Positions 37,542 through 47,959 of a DNA stretch of 64,000 bases are shown piece after piece. The translations under genes and the position numbers were made by a program. The notes below the pieces were generated by a model, which saw only the letters and a program-made list of their open reading frames with translations, was not told where the DNA came from and ran no database searches. How positions within the stretch are numbered: position 1 is the first letter of the stretch; every line of letters begins with the position of its first letter. The stretch is taken from assembly GCF_004614165.1 (NCBI RefSeq), contig NZ_SPVG01000005.1, positions 1 to 64,000 of the forward strand, written 5' to 3'. The stretch comes from Duganella callida (GTDB lineage: Bacteria > Pseudomonadota > Gammaproteobacteria > Burkholderiales > Burkholderiaceae_D).

Positions 37542-39651
37542 CACCGGCACGCCCCGCCGCGCGCGCTGGCGACCCGACAGGCGCTGGCCCATCGCCGCCA
37601 TCGCGGCCGGCATGTTGTGCCTGCTGGCCGCCTCCGCCACAGCGGCCGCCTGGCTGTTGTACCGCCACGAGGTGGCGGACTGGCGCCTTGGGTTGGACAA
37701 CCTGAGCCGGCTGATGGCTGAAAATGTGGCGCAAACCATGGGTTCCAGCTATTTGCTGCTCGACAGCCTGGCTGGCCTGGCGCACGGCACCAGCCGCGAC
37801 ACGCTGGCCAGCGCGGAAGTCTACCGCAGCCTGCGCGACCAGGCCGCCGCGCTGCCGCAGGTGGCGGTGGCGACCATCATTGGCGCCGACGGCACGGTCC
37901 TGAACACGACGCGCGGCTATCCGGCGATCGGCACCAGTCACGCCGCACGCGCACATTTTCGCCATCACCGCAGCCACCCGCTCGCTCAGCCTTACCTGAG
38001 CGGGCCGGAACGCTCCCCCAGCGACGGCCGCTGGACATTTTATTTGAGCCAGCGCATCGACGATCCCCAGGGCCGGTTCGCCGGCGTGGTGGTGGTGGGC
38101 CTGGCCTGCGAATTCTTCAGCGATAGCTTCCGCAACGCCAGCCCGTCCGGCACGACCGCCATCGCCATCTACCGCAACGACCATACCCCGCTGGCGTCCT
38201 GGCCCGTCACCGCCGCGCCGGCCGGTCCCGATCTGGACGCCGCAACCCGCCAGGTGCTCACAGCCGGCCTGGGCCACGCCGTACTCACCGACGCCGCCGG
38301 CGGCGTGAGCGCGGTGCGCGCGGTGCGCGACTATCCGTTGGTGATCAGCGCAGGTGTCGGCCGCGATACCGTGCTGGCGGGCTGGTGGGGCGCGATGACC
38401 CTGCTGGGCGCTGTGGCGCTGGCCGGACTGACGGCCACGCTGGTGGCATTTGCGCTGGTCGCGCGGCTGCTCAGGCGGCGCGAACTCGACGCCGGCCATG
38501 CGCTCGCGCTCAAGGCCCGGGCCGACCAGGCCAACGCCGCCAAGTCGCGCTTTCTGGCCATGATGAGCCACGAAATCCGCACACCCATGAACGCGGTGCT
38601 CGGCATGTCGGAATTGCTGCTCGACACCGAGCTCGACATCACCCAGCGCGCCTATGTCGGCAGCCTGCGCGACGGCACGCTGGCGCTGCTGGATATCGTC
38701 GACGATGTCATGGATTTTGCCGAACTGGACGCCGACCGGCTCCGTCTGCTACCGCGCCCTTACGACCCGGCCCAGTTGCTGGAGCAGGTGGCGGCGCGCC
38801 ACCGCCTGGCCGCGCAACGCCAGGGGTTGCTGATCACCACCAGCCTGGCCGCCCCACCGGGCCTGGCTGATGGCGATGGTGGCCGGCTACGCCAGGTCCT
38901 GAACAAGCTGGTCGGCTACGCCATCACGTGCGCCGCCCCCGGTACGCTTGCACTGCGCTGCAGCGCCCATCCCGACGACGCCGGCTGGCTGTTGCGCTAC
39001 AGCGTGAGCCATTCTGGTAACGGCGTCGGCCCGCTGCGGCCACAACGGCTGTTCGAACCATGGTGCGAAGCCGCGCAAGTCGGCAATACACTCGATACCG
39101 GCACAGGCCTGGGTCTGGCCATCTGCAACCGGCTGCTGCACCTGATGGGCGCCAGGCTGACCTGCAGCAGCCTGGCGGACCATGACTCATGCATCAGTTT
39201 CGAGCTGCGCTGTCAGCTTGCGGCGTCGCCGCCGACGAAGCCCGTGCCTGCATCGTCCGCCAACGCGCGCCGCGTGCTGCTGGTGGAAGACACCGAGATG
39301 AACCGTCAATTGGCAAGGATCCTGTTGCAGCGCATGGGCTGGCAAGTCGACGAAGCCCACGACGGCGCACAGGCGCTCGCAGCGCTGGAAACCAATGTGT
39401 ACGACATCGTACTGATGGATTGCATGATGCCGGTCATGGACGGCTACGAGGCAACCAGCCGCCTGCGCGCGCTGGAAACGGCGCACGCCCGGACACGCGT
39501 GCCAGTGGTGGCGCTGACCGCCAGCGCGGTCGAGGGCGAGCGCGAACGCTGCCTGGCGGCGGGGGCCGACGATTATCTGAGTAAACCCTTCACCGCGGCG
39601 GCCTTCACCGCGATGCTGGCGCGCTGGAGCGGAACACCCACCCTGTCGTGA
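37525..39651 (+). CDS. Hybrid histidine kinase with Cache sensor and degenerate ATPase domain
   Basis: The 708-residue protein has a membrane helix (about 24-44), a periplasmic Cache-type domain (about 50-285), a second helix (about 290-315), HisKA ([20 protein letters not shown]), an ATPase-like domain and a receiver ([25 protein letters not shown], ending SKPFTAAAF). The ATPase N-box reads [12 protein letters not shown], with Tyr where Asn is normally required for Mg-ATP, and the usual D-x-G-x-G reads [14 protein letters not shown] is kept. ATP binding is therefore doubtful, and the protein may act as a receiver or phosphatase partner. I chose the ATG at 37525, inside the Hpt gene, because earlier residues are only antiphase sequence. 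Confidence 0.85.
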   Translation: MASAPDTGTPRRARWRPDRRWPIAAIAAGMLCLLAASATAAAWLLYRHEVADWRLGLDNLSRLMAENVAQTMGSSYLLLDSLAGLAHGTSRDTLASAEVYRSLRDQAAALPQVAVATIIGADGTVLNTTRGYPAIGTSHAARAHFRHHRSHPLAQPYLSGPERSPSDGRWTFYLSQRIDDPQGRFAGVVVVGLACEFFSDSFRNASPSGTTAIAIYRNDHTPLASWPVTAAPAGPDLDAATRQVLTAGLGHAVLTDAAGGVSAVRAVRDYPLVISAGVGRDTVLAGWWGAMTLLGAVALAGLTATLVAFALVARLLRRRELDAGHALALKARADQANAAKSRFLAMMSHEIRTPMNAVLGMSELLLDTELDITQRAYVGSLRDGTLALLDIVDDVMDFAELDADRLRLLPRPYDPAQLLEQVAARHRLAAQRQGLLITTSLAAPPGLADGDGGRLRQVLNKLVGYAITCAAPGTLALRCSAHPDDAGWLLRYSVSHSGNGVGPLRPQRLFEPWCEAAQVGNTLDTGTGLGLAICNRLLHLMGARLTCSSLADHDSCISFELRCQLAASPPTKPVPASSANARRVLLVEDTEMNRQLARILLQRMGWQVDEAHDGAQALAALETNVYDIVLMDCMMPVMDGYEATSRLRALETAHARTRVPVVALTASAVEGERERCLAAGADDYLSKPFTAAAFTAMLARWSGTPTLS

Positions 39652-39654
39652 CCG

Positions 39655-40385
39655 GGGAACCGACCTTGGCCGTCGAGTTTTGGCGTGTGCGCAGGTCCTG
39701 CTTGACTTGAACACGGCCAATGGCTTGCGACACGCAGCGTGTCTGCTGCGCCAGATTGCCGGCCGCCGCCGCGGCCTGCTCCACCAGCGCCGCATTCTGT
39801 TGCGTCAGGTCGTCGATCCGTATGACGGCTTGGTTGACTTGGCCGATGCCATGACTCTCCTCGTTCGCCTGCGCGTGCCGCCTCAACGGCGGCATTCAGC
39901 GCCAGGATGTTGGTCTGGAACGCGATTCCGTCAATGATGCCGATGATGTCCCGTATCCAGCCGGAGGACCTGCTGATGTCGCCCATGGGTCGCACCACTT
40001 GCGACACGATGTCGCCGCCTTCCGCGGCAATCTGCCGCGCGCGCTCGGCCAGTTGGTTGGCAAGGTCCACACTGCTGGCGCTCTGCTTGGCCGTCGATGT
40101 CAGCTGCTCCATGCCGGCCGCGGTGCGCACCGCCCGATCTGACGGTCGCGCGACATGCGCATTTTTTCCTTCACGCGCGCGACCATGCCGGTCGAAACCA
40201 CGCGGCCATCGAGCACGCGCAAGCGGTGCGGATTGCCGGAGCGGATGTCACGGTAGGCAAGTTCCGCCTCGCGCACCTGTTCACGACTGGGCTTGTACGC
40301 GCCGACAGGTAGCCAACTGGTCCACAGACTACCGTTCCTGATGGGCTTCGCGGCATATGCGGGTGGCGCACGATATTTTGCGGTG
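39655..40385 (-). pseudogene. Eroded Aer-like methyl-accepting chemotaxis protein
   Basis: Pieces of one chemoreceptor appear in order on the minus strand in different frames. A PAS end reads NIVRHPHMPR. A linker reads [20 protein letters not shown] and [18 protein letters not shown]. The signalling domain reads [20 protein letters not shown] through to [21 protein letters not shown] last piece reads [19 protein letters not shown] and [18 protein letters not shown]. The membrane/HAMP part is missing, about 60 residues are lost after the EAARAGE hairpin tip, and at least two frame changes occur. The gene cannot give a working receptor. Confidence 0.8.
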
Positions 40386-40513
40386 CCCCGATCAACTCTT
40401 ACTCGGAATAACCGCTAACCTGTGTGTCGGTTGACAGCAACAACCCCGAAGTTTGCTTGCAGTTTGTGCGTTGCGGTATAAAATCAACGATTGTACGACG
40501 CCAAGGAGAGGTC

Positions 40514-40789
40514 ATGATCCAGTTTGAAGATGACACACGTGCCGCCCTTTTCGGTGCCGGCATTCTCGCAATAGACGAAAACGGTAAGACCGTTTTTACC
40601 GGGCTGACCGCCATGGAGACCAAGTTCGTACTCGATTTTGACGAATCCGATATTTCGCGCGACCGTGACAAGACCAGGGTCTTTAAGGATTTACTCGCGA
40701 AGTTTCATTCAGCCCGCGAACAAAAGATACTAAACGTGGCGCAACTTGTGGACGAGCGGCTGCGCACCTTCCGCGGCATCGCGCACTGA
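40514..40789 (+). CDS. Conserved-looking hypothetical protein, 91 residues
   Basis: I do not recognise this protein. It starts at an ATG with AAGGAGAGG just before it (a frame extending 30 codons upstream has no such site) and reads FEDDTRAALFGAGILAIDEN, then a charged segment with many Asp and Arg residues. It is acidic, soluble and has no signal peptide or membrane helix. It lies between the eroded chemoreceptor and the guaA terminator, transcribed toward guaA. Codon use looks coding. Confidence 0.7.
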   Translation: MIQFEDDTRAALFGAGILAIDENGKTVFTGLTAMETKFVLDFDESDISRDRDKTRVFKDLLAKFHSAREQKILNVAQLVDERLRTFRGIAH

Positions 40790-40870
40790 GTCAGCAGCGG
40801 TTGTGCGGAAGAAGTGTTTTTAATCGTACCTCACCAATGATTGCCTGAGCTTGCCAATATTCGCCCGCAC

Positions 40871-40901
40871 AAAAAGAAAAAGCCCCTGAAAATCAGGGGC
40901 T
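40871..40901 (-). terminator. Intrinsic terminator of guaA
   Basis: On the minus strand a perfect 9-bp stem (AGCCCCTGA with TCAGGGGCT, 40881-40889 and 40893-40901) with a 3-base loop is followed by TTTTTCTTTT. It lies about 50 bases past the guaA stop. Confidence 0.9.
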
Positions 40902-40949
40902 TAATCTCAGCCATTTGCCAAGCCGCGCCAGCCGCTGCTGGCGCGCGGA

Positions 40950-42560
40950 TTATTCCCACTCGATGGTCGCAGGTGGCTTGCCGGAAATATCGTAGACCAC
41001 ACGGTTGAGTCCGCGTACTTCATTGATGATCCTGTTAGACACCTTGCCCAGCAGCGCATGCGGCAGATGCGCCCAGTGGGCGGTCATGAAGTCCTGCGTC
41101 TGCACGGCGCGCAGCGCCACCACGTAGTCGTAGGTGCGGCCGTCACCCATCACGCCCACCGACTTCACCGGCAGGAACACGGCAAACGCTTGCGAGGTCG
41201 CTTCGTACCAGTTCTTCGGCAGATTTTCCTGATCCACCGCCTGACCGGCGACGAATTCGTACGGCGTGTTGCGCAGTTCTTCGATGAAGATGGCGTCGGC
41301 CTGGCGCAGCAGGTCGGCGTATTCCTTCTTCACCTCGCCCAGAATGCGCACGCCCAGACCCGGCCCTGGGAAGGGGTGACGGTAGACCATGTCATGTGGC
41401 AGGCCCAGCGCCACGCCCAGCTTGCGCACTTCGTCCTTGAACAGTTCGCGCAGCGGTTCCAGCAGCTGCAGCTTCATGTGTTCCGGCAGGCCGCCGACGT
41501 TGTGGTGCGACTTGATGGTCTGGCCCTTCTTGCCCTTGCCGGCCGACTCGATCACGTCCGGATAGATGGTGCCCTGCGCCAGCCATTTCGCGTTGACCAG
41601 CTTGGCCGATTCGCGGTCGAACACTTCGACGAATTCGCGGCCGATGATCTTGCGCTTCTGCTCGGGATCGGTGACGCCGGCCAAGTGGCCCATGAACTGT
41701 TCTTCGGCGTCGATGCGGATCACTTTCACGCCCAAGTTCTTGGCGAACATGTCCATGACCATCTTGCCTTCATTCAGGCGCAGCAGGCCGTGGTCGACGA
41801 ACACGCAGGTCAGCTGGTCGCCGATCGCGCGGTGGATCAGCGCCGCCGCCACCGACGAGTCGACGCCGCCCGACAGGCCCAGGATAACCTCATCCGTGCC
41901 CACCTGCGTGCGGATTTTCTCGACCGCTTCGGAGATGTAGTCCGGCATGTTCCAGTCCGACTTGCAACCGCAGATTTCGTGCACGAAGCGGCTCAGCATG
42001 ACCTTGCCCTGCACCGTGTGGGTGACTTCCGGGTGCCACTGCACGCCGTAGAACTGCTTCTCTTCGTGGGCCATGGCGGCGATCGGGCAGCTTGGCGTGT
42101 TGCCCATCAGGACGAAGCCCGGCGGCATTTCCAGCACCTTGTCGCCGTGGCTCATCCACACTTTCAGCATGCCGTGGCCCTCGTCGGTAACGAAGTCGGC
42201 GATACCGTCGAGCAGCTTGGTGTGGTTGCGCGCGCGCACTTCCGCATAGCCGAATTCCCGCACCTTGCCGTTCTCGACCTTGCCGCCCAGTTGCGCGGCC
42301 ATGGTCTGCATGCCGTAGCAAATGCCCAGCACCGGCACGCCCAGTTCGAATACGGCGGCCGGCGCTTGCGGCGCGTCTTCGCCCAGGGTCGAGCTGTGGC
42401 TGCCTGACAGGATCACGCCGGCGGCGCCGTAGTTGCGGACGAATTCGTCGCTGACGTCGTACGGGTAGACTTCCGAGAACACGCCGGAATCGCGCACGCG
42501 GCGCGCGATCAGCTGGGTCACCTGGGAGCCGAAATCGAGAATGAGGATTTTAGAGTGCAT
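40950..42560 (-). CDS. guaA: GMP synthase (glutamine-hydrolysing)
   Basis: The 536-residue enzyme converts XMP to GMP with glutamine and ATP. The N-terminal class I amidotransferase domain has the nucleophile in GICYGMQ and the His/Glu pair in WHPEVTHT. The ATP-pyrophosphatase domain has the P-loop LSGGVDSS. The dimerisation domain closes with the invariant PPATIEWE. It follows guaB on the same strand, separated by 78 bases that contain a strong hairpin. Its length is slightly above E. coli GuaA. Confidence 0.97.
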   Translation of the reverse strand: MHSKILILDFGSQVTQLIARRVRDSGVFSEVYPYDVSDEFVRNYGAAGVILSGSHSSTLGEDAPQAPAAVFELGVPVLGICYGMQTMAAQLGGKVENGKVREFGYAEVRARNHTKLLDGIADFVTDEGHGMLKVWMSHGDKVLEMPPGFVLMGNTPSCPIAAMAHEEKQFYGVQWHPEVTHTVQGKVMLSRFVHEICGCKSDWNMPDYISEAVEKIRTQVGTDEVILGLSGGVDSSVAAALIHRAIGDQLTCVFVDHGLLRLNEGKMVMDMFAKNLGVKVIRIDAEEQFMGHLAGVTDPEQKRKIIGREFVEVFDRESAKLVNAKWLAQGTIYPDVIESAGKGKKGQTIKSHHNVGGLPEHMKLQLLEPLRELFKDEVRKLGVALGLPHDMVYRHPFPGPGLGVRILGEVKKEYADLLRQADAIFIEELRNTPYEFVAGQAVDQENLPKNWYEATSQAFAVFLPVKSVGVMGDGRTYDYVVALRAVQTQDFMTAHWAHLPHALLGKVSNRIINEVRGLNRVVYDISGKPPATIEWE

Positions 42561-42588
42561 GGATATGGACTGAAAAGCTAGAAGAATA

Positions 42589-42627
42589 GAAAAACGCCGG
42601 CTGCGTTGTTCACGGCGAGCCGGCGTT
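42589..42627 (-). terminator. Hairpin between guaB and guaA (attenuator-like)
   Basis: On the minus strand a perfect 10-bp GC-rich stem (AACGCCGGCT with AGCCGGCGTT, 42593-42602 and 42618-42627) is followed by a short T-rich run. It sits directly after the guaB stop and before guaA, so it may lower guaA transcription relative to guaB. Confidence 0.6.
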
Positions 42628-42638
42628 GCAAGGACGTC

Positions 42639-44111
<1,473 letters not shown>

Positions 44112-44240
44112 CTATAGGCGCAAAAGCAGATTATACGCCGGTTGAGGTTTTTTGTCTGCAACCTCCGCAAGGACTCGCTTGTGACTAGCATCCTGCAATC
44201 TTGCAGCGCAAAATATTTATTTACGAAATTGTAACTGCAC

Positions 44241-44270
44241 TTGCATTCTGCATATCTTACTTGATACACT
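44241..44270 (+). promoter_or_regulatory. Candidate sigma-70 promoter of the first PEP-CTERM gene
   Basis: TTGCAT (44241-44246) and TACACT (44265-44270) are spaced 18 bases apart in an AT-rich stretch. A transcript start near 44277 would leave a leader of about 75 bases before the ATG at 44351. Confidence 0.4.
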
Positions 44271-44350
44271 GACCATAGTTGTAAAAGCACCAAGCTGCAC
44301 TTGAAGCGTTGCCCTTCGACGTTTTTCAACAAAAACAACCAGGAGTTTTA

Positions 44351-44896
44351 ATGCAAACCTCGTTCTTCTCCAAAGTCATGGCTTCGGCCGTTCTGTCCGC
44401 CGGTCTGCTGGCCGCCGGCGCCGCTTCCGCTGGCACCTATGTGCTGGATGTCTCCTCGGGCGCGGCCTCGTTCAACCAGAGCTTCGCTGCCAACAGCTCG
44501 TTCTCGGACGACTACCTGTTCAGCATCGGCGCGGGCACCATCGGCGACCCGACCGGCAACGTGATCGCCGGCACCGTGCGCGTCGGCAGCTCCAAGCTGG
44601 ACAACGTGAGCTTCAGCGCGATCAGCTTCTTCAAAGTCAATGGCGATGGCAGCCACACCACCATCAGCACCACCATCGATGGCCATGACTTCTTCCCTCT
44701 GTCGTCGCTGGTTGCCGGCAATTACGGCTTCAACCTGACCGGCGCCACCTCCCTGGCGAACAAAGCCGGCAGCTACGGCGGCAACCTGACCCTGGAAGTC
44801 AGCCCGGTACCTGAGCCAGCCACCTACGGCATGCTGCTGGGCGGCCTGGGTCTGGTAGGCGCGATGGCGCGTCGCAAAAAAGCCAGCCAGGCTTAA
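44351..44896 (+). CDS. PEP-CTERM sorting domain protein (FxDxF-like)
   Basis: The 181-residue exported protein has a signal peptide (1-27, AASA) and a beta-rich Ser/Asn-rich middle. It ends with a PEP-CTERM tail: VPEPATYGMLLGGLGLVGAM followed by ARRKK. This tail is recognised by the exosortase/PEP-CTERM system, which sorts proteins to the surface or biofilm matrix. A FSDDYLF stretch resembles the FxDxF subfamily signature, though this is tentative. AGGAG lies just before the ATG at 44351. A strong terminator follows, so it is monocistronic. No exosortase gene is in the window. Confidence 0.9.
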   Translation: MQTSFFSKVMASAVLSAGLLAAGAASAGTYVLDVSSGAASFNQSFAANSSFSDDYLFSIGAGTIGDPTGNVIAGTVRVGSSKLDNVSFSAISFFKVNGDGSHTTISTTIDGHDFFPLSSLVAGNYGFNLTGATSLANKAGSYGGNLTLEVSPVPEPATYGMLLGGLGLVGAMARRKKASQA

Positions 44897-44913
44897 TTAG
44901 CTGCGCTTTCCCG

Positions 44914-44950
44914 AAAGCCGCATCCGGCCAAACCGGTTGCGGCTTTTTTT
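44914..44950 (+). terminator. Intrinsic terminator after the first PEP-CTERM gene
   Basis: AAAGCCGCA (44914-44922) pairs with TGCGGCTTT (44938-44946), with inner CCGG/CCGG pairing and a 5-base loop, followed by a run of seven T residues. Confidence 0.88.
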
Positions 44951-45136
44951 CGTCCCGATTGCATTGCAGATAACAAAGTAAAGCTGATTGAATAACAATT
45001 TAAAGAGTTGCCGCGCGGAATTGACGTTGTTTCGGCACTAATTTTTAAAAATTGCTATCCTTACTTGCCTTTTGGCGAAATGACAATCTAGCTATCTAAG
45101 CTAATCTTATAAACTGCAAGTAAAAGGGGTTCTACG

Positions 45137-45619
45137 ATGAAATTCAAGTTTGCTGTTGCCGCTATTCTGGCTTGCGCCGCCTTCTCCGCCAGCGCTGCGG
45201 ATCAAGTCGTGCAGATCACGCCAGATTTGACCTACGACTTCAAGGGCATCTCCACGCCGACCGACGGCCTGCTGTCGGGTGGCAACGACACCATCACCTT
45301 TGAAGGTCTGGCCCCAGGCATGTACGAAGCAGTGCTGTCGTTCAGCGGCAACTACGTAAAGCTGAGCTCGGCTTGGCTGAACAACGAAATGCCACTGAGC
45401 CTGGTGAACGGCAGCAAGTCGGCCAGCGCCCTGTTCGAGATCACCACCAGCTCGCCGCTGACGCTGAGCCTGAACGGCATTCTGACCAACGCCTCGCTGG
45501 CCGCGTATTCCGGCCAGATCACCGTGACCGCCGTGCCGGAACCAGAAACCTATGGCATGTTGCTGGGCGGCCTGGGTATCCTGGGCGCCGTTGCTGCCCG
45601 CCGCAAGAAACAAGCTTAA
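45137..45619 (+). CDS. PEP-CTERM sorting domain protein
   Basis: The 160-residue exported protein has a signal peptide (1-21, ASAA), a beta-rich domain of about 110 residues, and the sorting tail VPEPETYGMLLGGLGILGAV followed by AARRKK. AAAAGGGG precedes the ATG. It is not closely similar to the preceding PEP-CTERM protein outside the tail. A T-poor nested inverted repeat follows it. The function of the mature domain is unknown. Confidence 0.9.
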   Translation: MKFKFAVAAILACAAFSASAADQVVQITPDLTYDFKGISTPTDGLLSGGNDTITFEGLAPGMYEAVLSFSGNYVKLSSAWLNNEMPLSLVNGSKSASALFEITTSSPLTLSLNGILTNASLAAYSGQITVTAVPEPETYGMLLGGLGILGAVAARRKKQA

Positions 45620-45628
45620 TCGCGCTGC

Positions 45629-45691
45629 GGCGCTCCAGTTGACATGTTTCGCCAGACATGGCGAAATCTGTCCAGGCATCACTGGAGCGCC
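45629..45691 (+). repeat. Nested inverted repeat that covers the DUF4124 ribosome-binding site
   Basis: GGCGCTCCAGT (45629-45639) pairs perfectly with ACTGGAGCGCC (45681-45691). Inside it, TTTCGCC (45647-45653) pairs with GGCGAAA (45660-45666). The right arm contains GGAG (45684-45687), the Shine-Dalgarno sequence of the ATG at 45694. There is no T-run, so a role in translation is more likely than termination. Confidence 0.65.
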
Positions 45692-45693
45692 TT

Positions 45694-46182
45694 ATGATCT
45701 TCCGCTATACCCTCTGCTGCACCCTGTGGCTCACCGCCCTGCCGGCCCTGGCCCAATACGTCTGGGTCGATGACAAGGGCATCAAACACCTGTCCGACCG
45801 CCCGCCTCCGCCCAACGTGCCGGACAAGCGCATCCTGAAAGCCCCGGGCAAACCATCCTTCAATCCCGATGCGGTGACCGATTTGCAGGTCGAGCCGGCC
45901 TCCCCGGCTACGCCCCGCGCGCCCACGCTGGCCGAACGCGACGCCGATTTCAATCAGCGCCGCACCGAGGCCGCCGAAGCGCAGCAGCGTGCCGCCGCCG
46001 AGGCCCAGCGCAAGGCCGACACCGCCGCCAACTGCGAGGCCGCGCGCCAGAACCAGATGGCGCTGGACCAGGGACTGCGCCTGAGCAGCATCGACAAAAA
46101 CGGCGAACGCGGCTACATGAACGAGGAGCAACGCGAGGATTTGCGTAAAAAGACGCAAAAAGTGTTGGCTGACTGCAAATAG
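45694..46182 (+). CDS. DUF4124 domain protein, exported
   Basis: The 162-residue protein has a signal peptide (1-20, ALAQ) and the DUF4124 motif YVWVDDKGIKHLSDRPPPP right after cleavage. A charged Ala/Glu/Arg-rich coiled-coil stretch (about 85-120) and a conserved-looking Cys-containing tail follow. The family is common in proteobacteria and has no known activity. I chose the ATG at 45694, which follows GGAG; a longer frame from 45658 crosses the inverted repeat. Confidence 0.85.
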   Translation: MIFRYTLCCTLWLTALPALAQYVWVDDKGIKHLSDRPPPPNVPDKRILKAPGKPSFNPDAVTDLQVEPASPATPRAPTLAERDADFNQRRTEAAEAQQRAAAEAQRKADTAANCEAARQNQMALDQGLRLSSIDKNGERGYMNEEQREDLRKKTQKVLADCK

Positions 46183-46211
46183 CCACTCTCCCTTTCGGCC
46201 GGCCTGCCGTA

Positions 46212-46225
46212 TGATATCGCTATCA
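46212..46225 (+). promoter_or_regulatory. Candidate LacI-family operator upstream of the regulator gene
   Basis: TGATATCGCTATCA has inverted half-sites TGATA/TATCA around a central CG. It shares TATCA and the central CGC with the site before gntK (47348-47361). A TATAGA box at 46233-46238 lies just downstream, so binding would block transcription of the regulator itself. Confidence 0.5.
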
Positions 46226-46248
46226 ACATCACTATAGACAACTAGCGA

Positions 46249-47277
46249 ATGACAAAGACTCAAGCGGGCAAAAGCCGGGCCAGTGGCCGTATCACCCTGG
46301 CGATGGTGGCGGAACGTGCCGGCGTGGCGACCATGACCGCCTCGCGCGCGATCACCCAGCCGGACATGGTCTCGCAGGCGCTGCGCGACCGTGTCGACAA
46401 GGCCGTGGCCGAGCTGGGCTATGTCCCCAACCGCGCTGCCCGCGCGCTGGCCTCGTCGCAGTCCAAGGTGATCGCGGTACTGGTGCCCTCGCTGTCGAAC
46501 GCCGTGTTCACCGACGTGCTGGCCGGCATCCAGGACGCGCTGGATGCCGACGATTACCAGATCCTGATCGGCAACACGCGCTATTCCGACAAGGAAGAGG
46601 AAAAGCTGATCGGCACCTATCTGCAATCCAATCCCGACGGCATGTTGCTGTCGGGCCTGACGCACAGCCCCAGGGTGCAGCAGATCCTGACCACCTCGCG
46701 GGTGCCGGTGGTGTCGATGATGGACATGTCCACCGATCCCGAACAGATGACCGTCGGCTTTTCGCAATTTCAGGCCGGTTACGCCATGACGCGCTACCTG
46801 CTCGACAAGGGCCACCAGCGCATCGGCTTCATCGGCGCCCAGCTGGACGAACGAACGCTGCGCCGCGCCGAAGGCTATCGCAAGGCCATGCAGGACGCCG
46901 GCCGCGCCGACCCGCGGCTGGAAGTGATGGTGGCCGAGCCGTCCACCATCGCGCTGGGCGCCGAGCTGCTGGGCCGCATGCTGGCGCAGGCGCCCGATTG
47001 CGACGCCGTATTCTGTTGCAACGACGACCTGGCACACGGCGCCATTTACCAATCCCAGCGGCGCGGCATTGCGGTGCCGGCGCAGCTGGCGATCTGCGGC
47101 TTCAACGATCTGCCGGCATCGGCCTGGATGAACCCCTCGCTGACCACCATCGGCACCCCGCGCTACCGCATCGGCTACGAAGCGGCCACCCTGCTGCGCA
47201 GCGTCATCAAAGGTGAAGTCCCGGTCAACAAACAGATCGACCTCGGTTTTACACTGATGGCGCGTGAAAGTGCCTGA
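46249..47277 (+). CDS. LacI/GntR-type transcriptional repressor
   Basis: The 342-residue protein has a LacI helix-turn-helix at about 16-40 (ITLAMVAERAGVATMTASRA), the hinge helix VPNRAARALAS, and a periplasmic-binding-type effector domain (VIAVLVPSLSNAVF onward). Similarity to gluconate repressors and its place before gluconokinase suggest that gluconate or an aldonate sugar is the effector. Its own promoter carries an operator-like site. The ATG lies only about 10 bases past the TATAGA box and has no Shine-Dalgarno sequence, so the mRNA may be leaderless. Confidence 0.9.
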   Translation: MTKTQAGKSRASGRITLAMVAERAGVATMTASRAITQPDMVSQALRDRVDKAVAELGYVPNRAARALASSQSKVIAVLVPSLSNAVFTDVLAGIQDALDADDYQILIGNTRYSDKEEEKLIGTYLQSNPDGMLLSGLTHSPRVQQILTTSRVPVVSMMDMSTDPEQMTVGFSQFQAGYAMTRYLLDKGHQRIGFIGAQLDERTLRRAEGYRKAMQDAGRADPRLEVMVAEPSTIALGAELLGRMLAQAPDCDAVFCCNDDLAHGAIYQSQRRGIAVPAQLAICGFNDLPASAWMNPSLTTIGTPRYRIGYEAATLLRSVIKGEVPVNKQIDLGFTLMARESA

Positions 47278-47347
47278 GCACGGCTTGGTGCGACGCAGCA
47301 TCGATTCTTCTTTACAAATTTCGCCATCCCTTTAAACTCCCTGCATC

Positions 47348-47361
47348 TGTTAGCGCTATCA
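47348..47361 (+). promoter_or_regulatory. Candidate LacI-family operator upstream of gntK
   Basis: TGTTAGCGCTATCA is a near-palindrome with the central GCGC common in LacI-family sites, 11 bases before the gntK ATG. It resembles the element at 46212-46225. Confidence 0.5.
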
Positions 47362-47371
47362 TTATTTGGCA

Positions 47372-47911
47372 ATGAGTACACAAAATCAGGGGCGCTGGGT
47401 CGTCATGGGGGTCAGCGGTTGCGGCAAGAGTTCGGTCGGCCTGCAGCTGGCGGGGGCGCTGCAAGTGCCATTTCTCGAAGGCGACACCTACCATTCCTAC
47501 GCCAACGTCGCCAAAATGTCGGCCGGCGTGCCGCTGACCGATGCCGACCGCGCCGACTGGCTGTGGGCGCTGCACCGCGAAATCCGCGAAGCGCGCCTGA
47601 AGGGCAACGGCGTGGTGCTGTCCTGCTCCGCGCTCAAGCGCCGCTATCGCGACCTGCTGCGCAGCGCCGACCCGGAATTGCGCTTCGCCCACCTGGCTGG
47701 CCCGCGCGAGCTGATCGCCGAACGCATGGCCGCACGCAAGGACCATTACATGCCGCCGGCGCTGCTCGACAGCCAGCTGGCCGCGCTGGAACCGCTGGAA
47801 GACGACGAAGCCGGCGTGGTGCTCGATATCACGCAGGCGCCGGCCCAGCTGGTGCAACAGATCATGCAGCCGTTACCGCTATCAAACATCCGGGCTCTCC
47901 CGGGACGGTGA
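47372..47911 (+). CDS. gntK: Gluconokinase
   Basis: The 179-residue kinase phosphorylates gluconate to 6-phosphogluconate, which enters the pentose-phosphate and Entner-Doudoroff routes. The P-loop VMGVSGCGKSS, the acceptor-site EGDTYHSYANVAKMSAGVPL, SCSALKRRYRDLLR and ARKDHYMPPALLDSQ are typical of GntK. I chose the ATG at 47372 over a TTG two codons upstream. It follows the LacI regulator on the same strand and would consume the gluconate released by the downstream phosphorylase. Confidence 0.95.
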   Translation: MSTQNQGRWVVMGVSGCGKSSVGLQLAGALQVPFLEGDTYHSYANVAKMSAGVPLTDADRADWLWALHREIREARLKGNGVVLSCSALKRRYRDLLRSADPELRFAHLAGPRELIAERMAARKDHYMPPALLDSQLAALEPLEDDEAGVVLDITQAPAQLVQQIMQPLPLSNIRALPGR

Positions 47912-47927
47912 GATCCGCCGTCCTGTT

Positions 47928-47957
47928 CAGGCAGTGATAATCTTACTGCCTGTTTTT
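47928..47957 (+). terminator. Intrinsic terminator/attenuator between gntK and the sugar transporter
   Basis: CAGGCAGT (47928-47935) pairs with ACTGCCTG (47945-47952) around a 9-base loop and is followed by TTTTT. It ends two bases before the first possible start of the transporter, so the genes downstream depend on read-through or on a promoter hidden in this gap. Confidence 0.7.
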
Positions 47958-47959
47958 AC

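Noticed and set aside
33005-40385. A complete multi-component phosphorelay
   Set aside because: Two of the kinases lack their N-termini, one has a damaged ATP site and the chemoreceptor is broken, so an intact relay cannot be claimed.
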